From positions 1 to 64,000 of the forward strand of contig NZ_QFFZ01000013.1 of the NCBI RefSeq assembly GCF_004369225.1: a stretch of DNA of 64,000 nt, in the 5' to 3' direction. The notes beneath the pieces were generated by a model that made no database searches, was not told the DNA's origin, and saw nothing but the letters and a program-made list of their open reading frames with translations. This DNA is from Pelotomaculum propionicicum. GTDB lineage: Bacteria > Bacillota > Desulfotomaculia > Desulfotomaculales > Pelotomaculaceae. A program made the position numbers and the translations under genes. Shown piece after piece: positions 63,711 through 64,000 of the stretch (position 1 is the stretch's first letter; every line of letters begins with the position of its first letter).

Positions 63711-64000
63711 TTAAATAATATAGATATTTGCTATCCGCTGGACTATATCGTATATATCTTCCCTAAGCCACTGGGGCTCCAGCACTTCCACCATCTCGCC
63801 CCACTGAGTGATCCAGGTTTTCATCTCATCAATACCGCAGGCCTCAAAGGACATGATCACCGAGCCGGCGGCTGTTTCTTCCTCTATAACCTGCGATGGG
63901 TGGTAAATCAGTCTTTTAACCCTGTGGGCAACTTCCGGTCTGAACTTCAGCTTGACCTTGCAAATTTCACCATCATTAATTACTCCCCAGCTTTGAGCCA
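63711..64000 (-). CDS. WYL-domain transcriptional regulator (3' part)
   Basis: The minus-strand frame entering at 64000 reads AQSWGVINDGEICKVKLKFR, PEVAHRVKRLIYHPSQVIEE and GSVIMSFEACGIDEMKTWIT, and ends EVLEPQWLREDIYDIVQ before TAA 63711. This is the C-terminal part of a WYL protein (ligand-binding WYL domain plus WCX extension). Such regulators commonly accompany defence islands. The start lies outside the window. The gap 63526-63710 holds a CCGAAA/TTTCGG hairpin near 63608. Confidence 0.85.
   Translation of the reverse strand, partial: AQSWGVINDGEICKVKLKFRPEVAHRVKRLIYHPSQVIEEETAAGSVIMSFEACGIDEMKTWITQWGEMVEVLEPQWLREDIYDIVQRIANIYII

Overview
The window looks like a chromosome segment of a spore-forming, anaerobic, moderately GC-rich Firmicute of the Desulfotomaculum/Pelotomaculum kind (Peptococcaceae-like). 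That placement is an inference from three things: gene order matching the Bacillus subtilis hemN-hrcA-dnaK-yqe/yqf-glyQS-dnaG-sigA block, the sporulation genes yqfC and yqfD, and an archaeal-type chaperonin inside the heat-shock operon.

Layout. 1-12 kb: hemW, then a CIRCE-controlled heat-shock block (hrcA, group III chaperonin, grpE, dnaK, dnaJ), then prmA, a tautomerase, rsmE, mtaB, a HIT protein and rpsU. 12.4-15.6 kb, minus strand: a three-gene operon in which a radical SAM/SPASM enzyme lies between two Cys-rich repeat proteins with Sm-like N-termini. It sits where B. subtilis has yqeY-yqfA-yqfB and is the best candidate for an undescribed system. 15.7-33 kb: yqfC, yqfD, phoH, pgpH, ybeY, a dgkA-PAP2 fusion, cdd, era, a decayed MFS gene, recO, T-box-controlled glyQS, a CcpN-like regulator, the PPDK regulatory protein and ppdK. 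33-37 kb, minus strand: a VanW protein, a PRC-barrel protein and an acidic membrane/TPR-like protein. 37-50 kb: thpR, a dGTPase-like gene, dnaG, rpoD, four tRNAs, small Cys-rich and His-rich genes, glnA with an ANTAR-like antitermination leader, a catalytically degenerate nucleotidyltransferase-fold protein, trmK, yqfO, a zinc-ribbon protein and the RNase P RNA.

50.5-64 kb is a defence island, visibly more AT-rich than the core genes. It holds a BREX type 3-like operon (brxF, brxC, pglX, pglZ and a BrxA-like gene). A HEPN/MNT toxin-antitoxin pair is inserted between pglX and pglZ, flanked by two diverged copies of about 200 bp of the pglX/pglZ junction. No BrxHII helicase is seen. A broken AddB-like helicase/nuclease gene and the 3' end of a WYL-domain regulator follow.

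The intergenic spaces carry several families of short repeats. They include a 225-bp element present twice, hairpins with heptamer-like arms around conserved cores, and a GTGCGACT-type palindrome. Control elements that can be read directly include CIRCE, the glycine T-box leader, the glnA leader, several sigma-A promoters and many intrinsic terminators.
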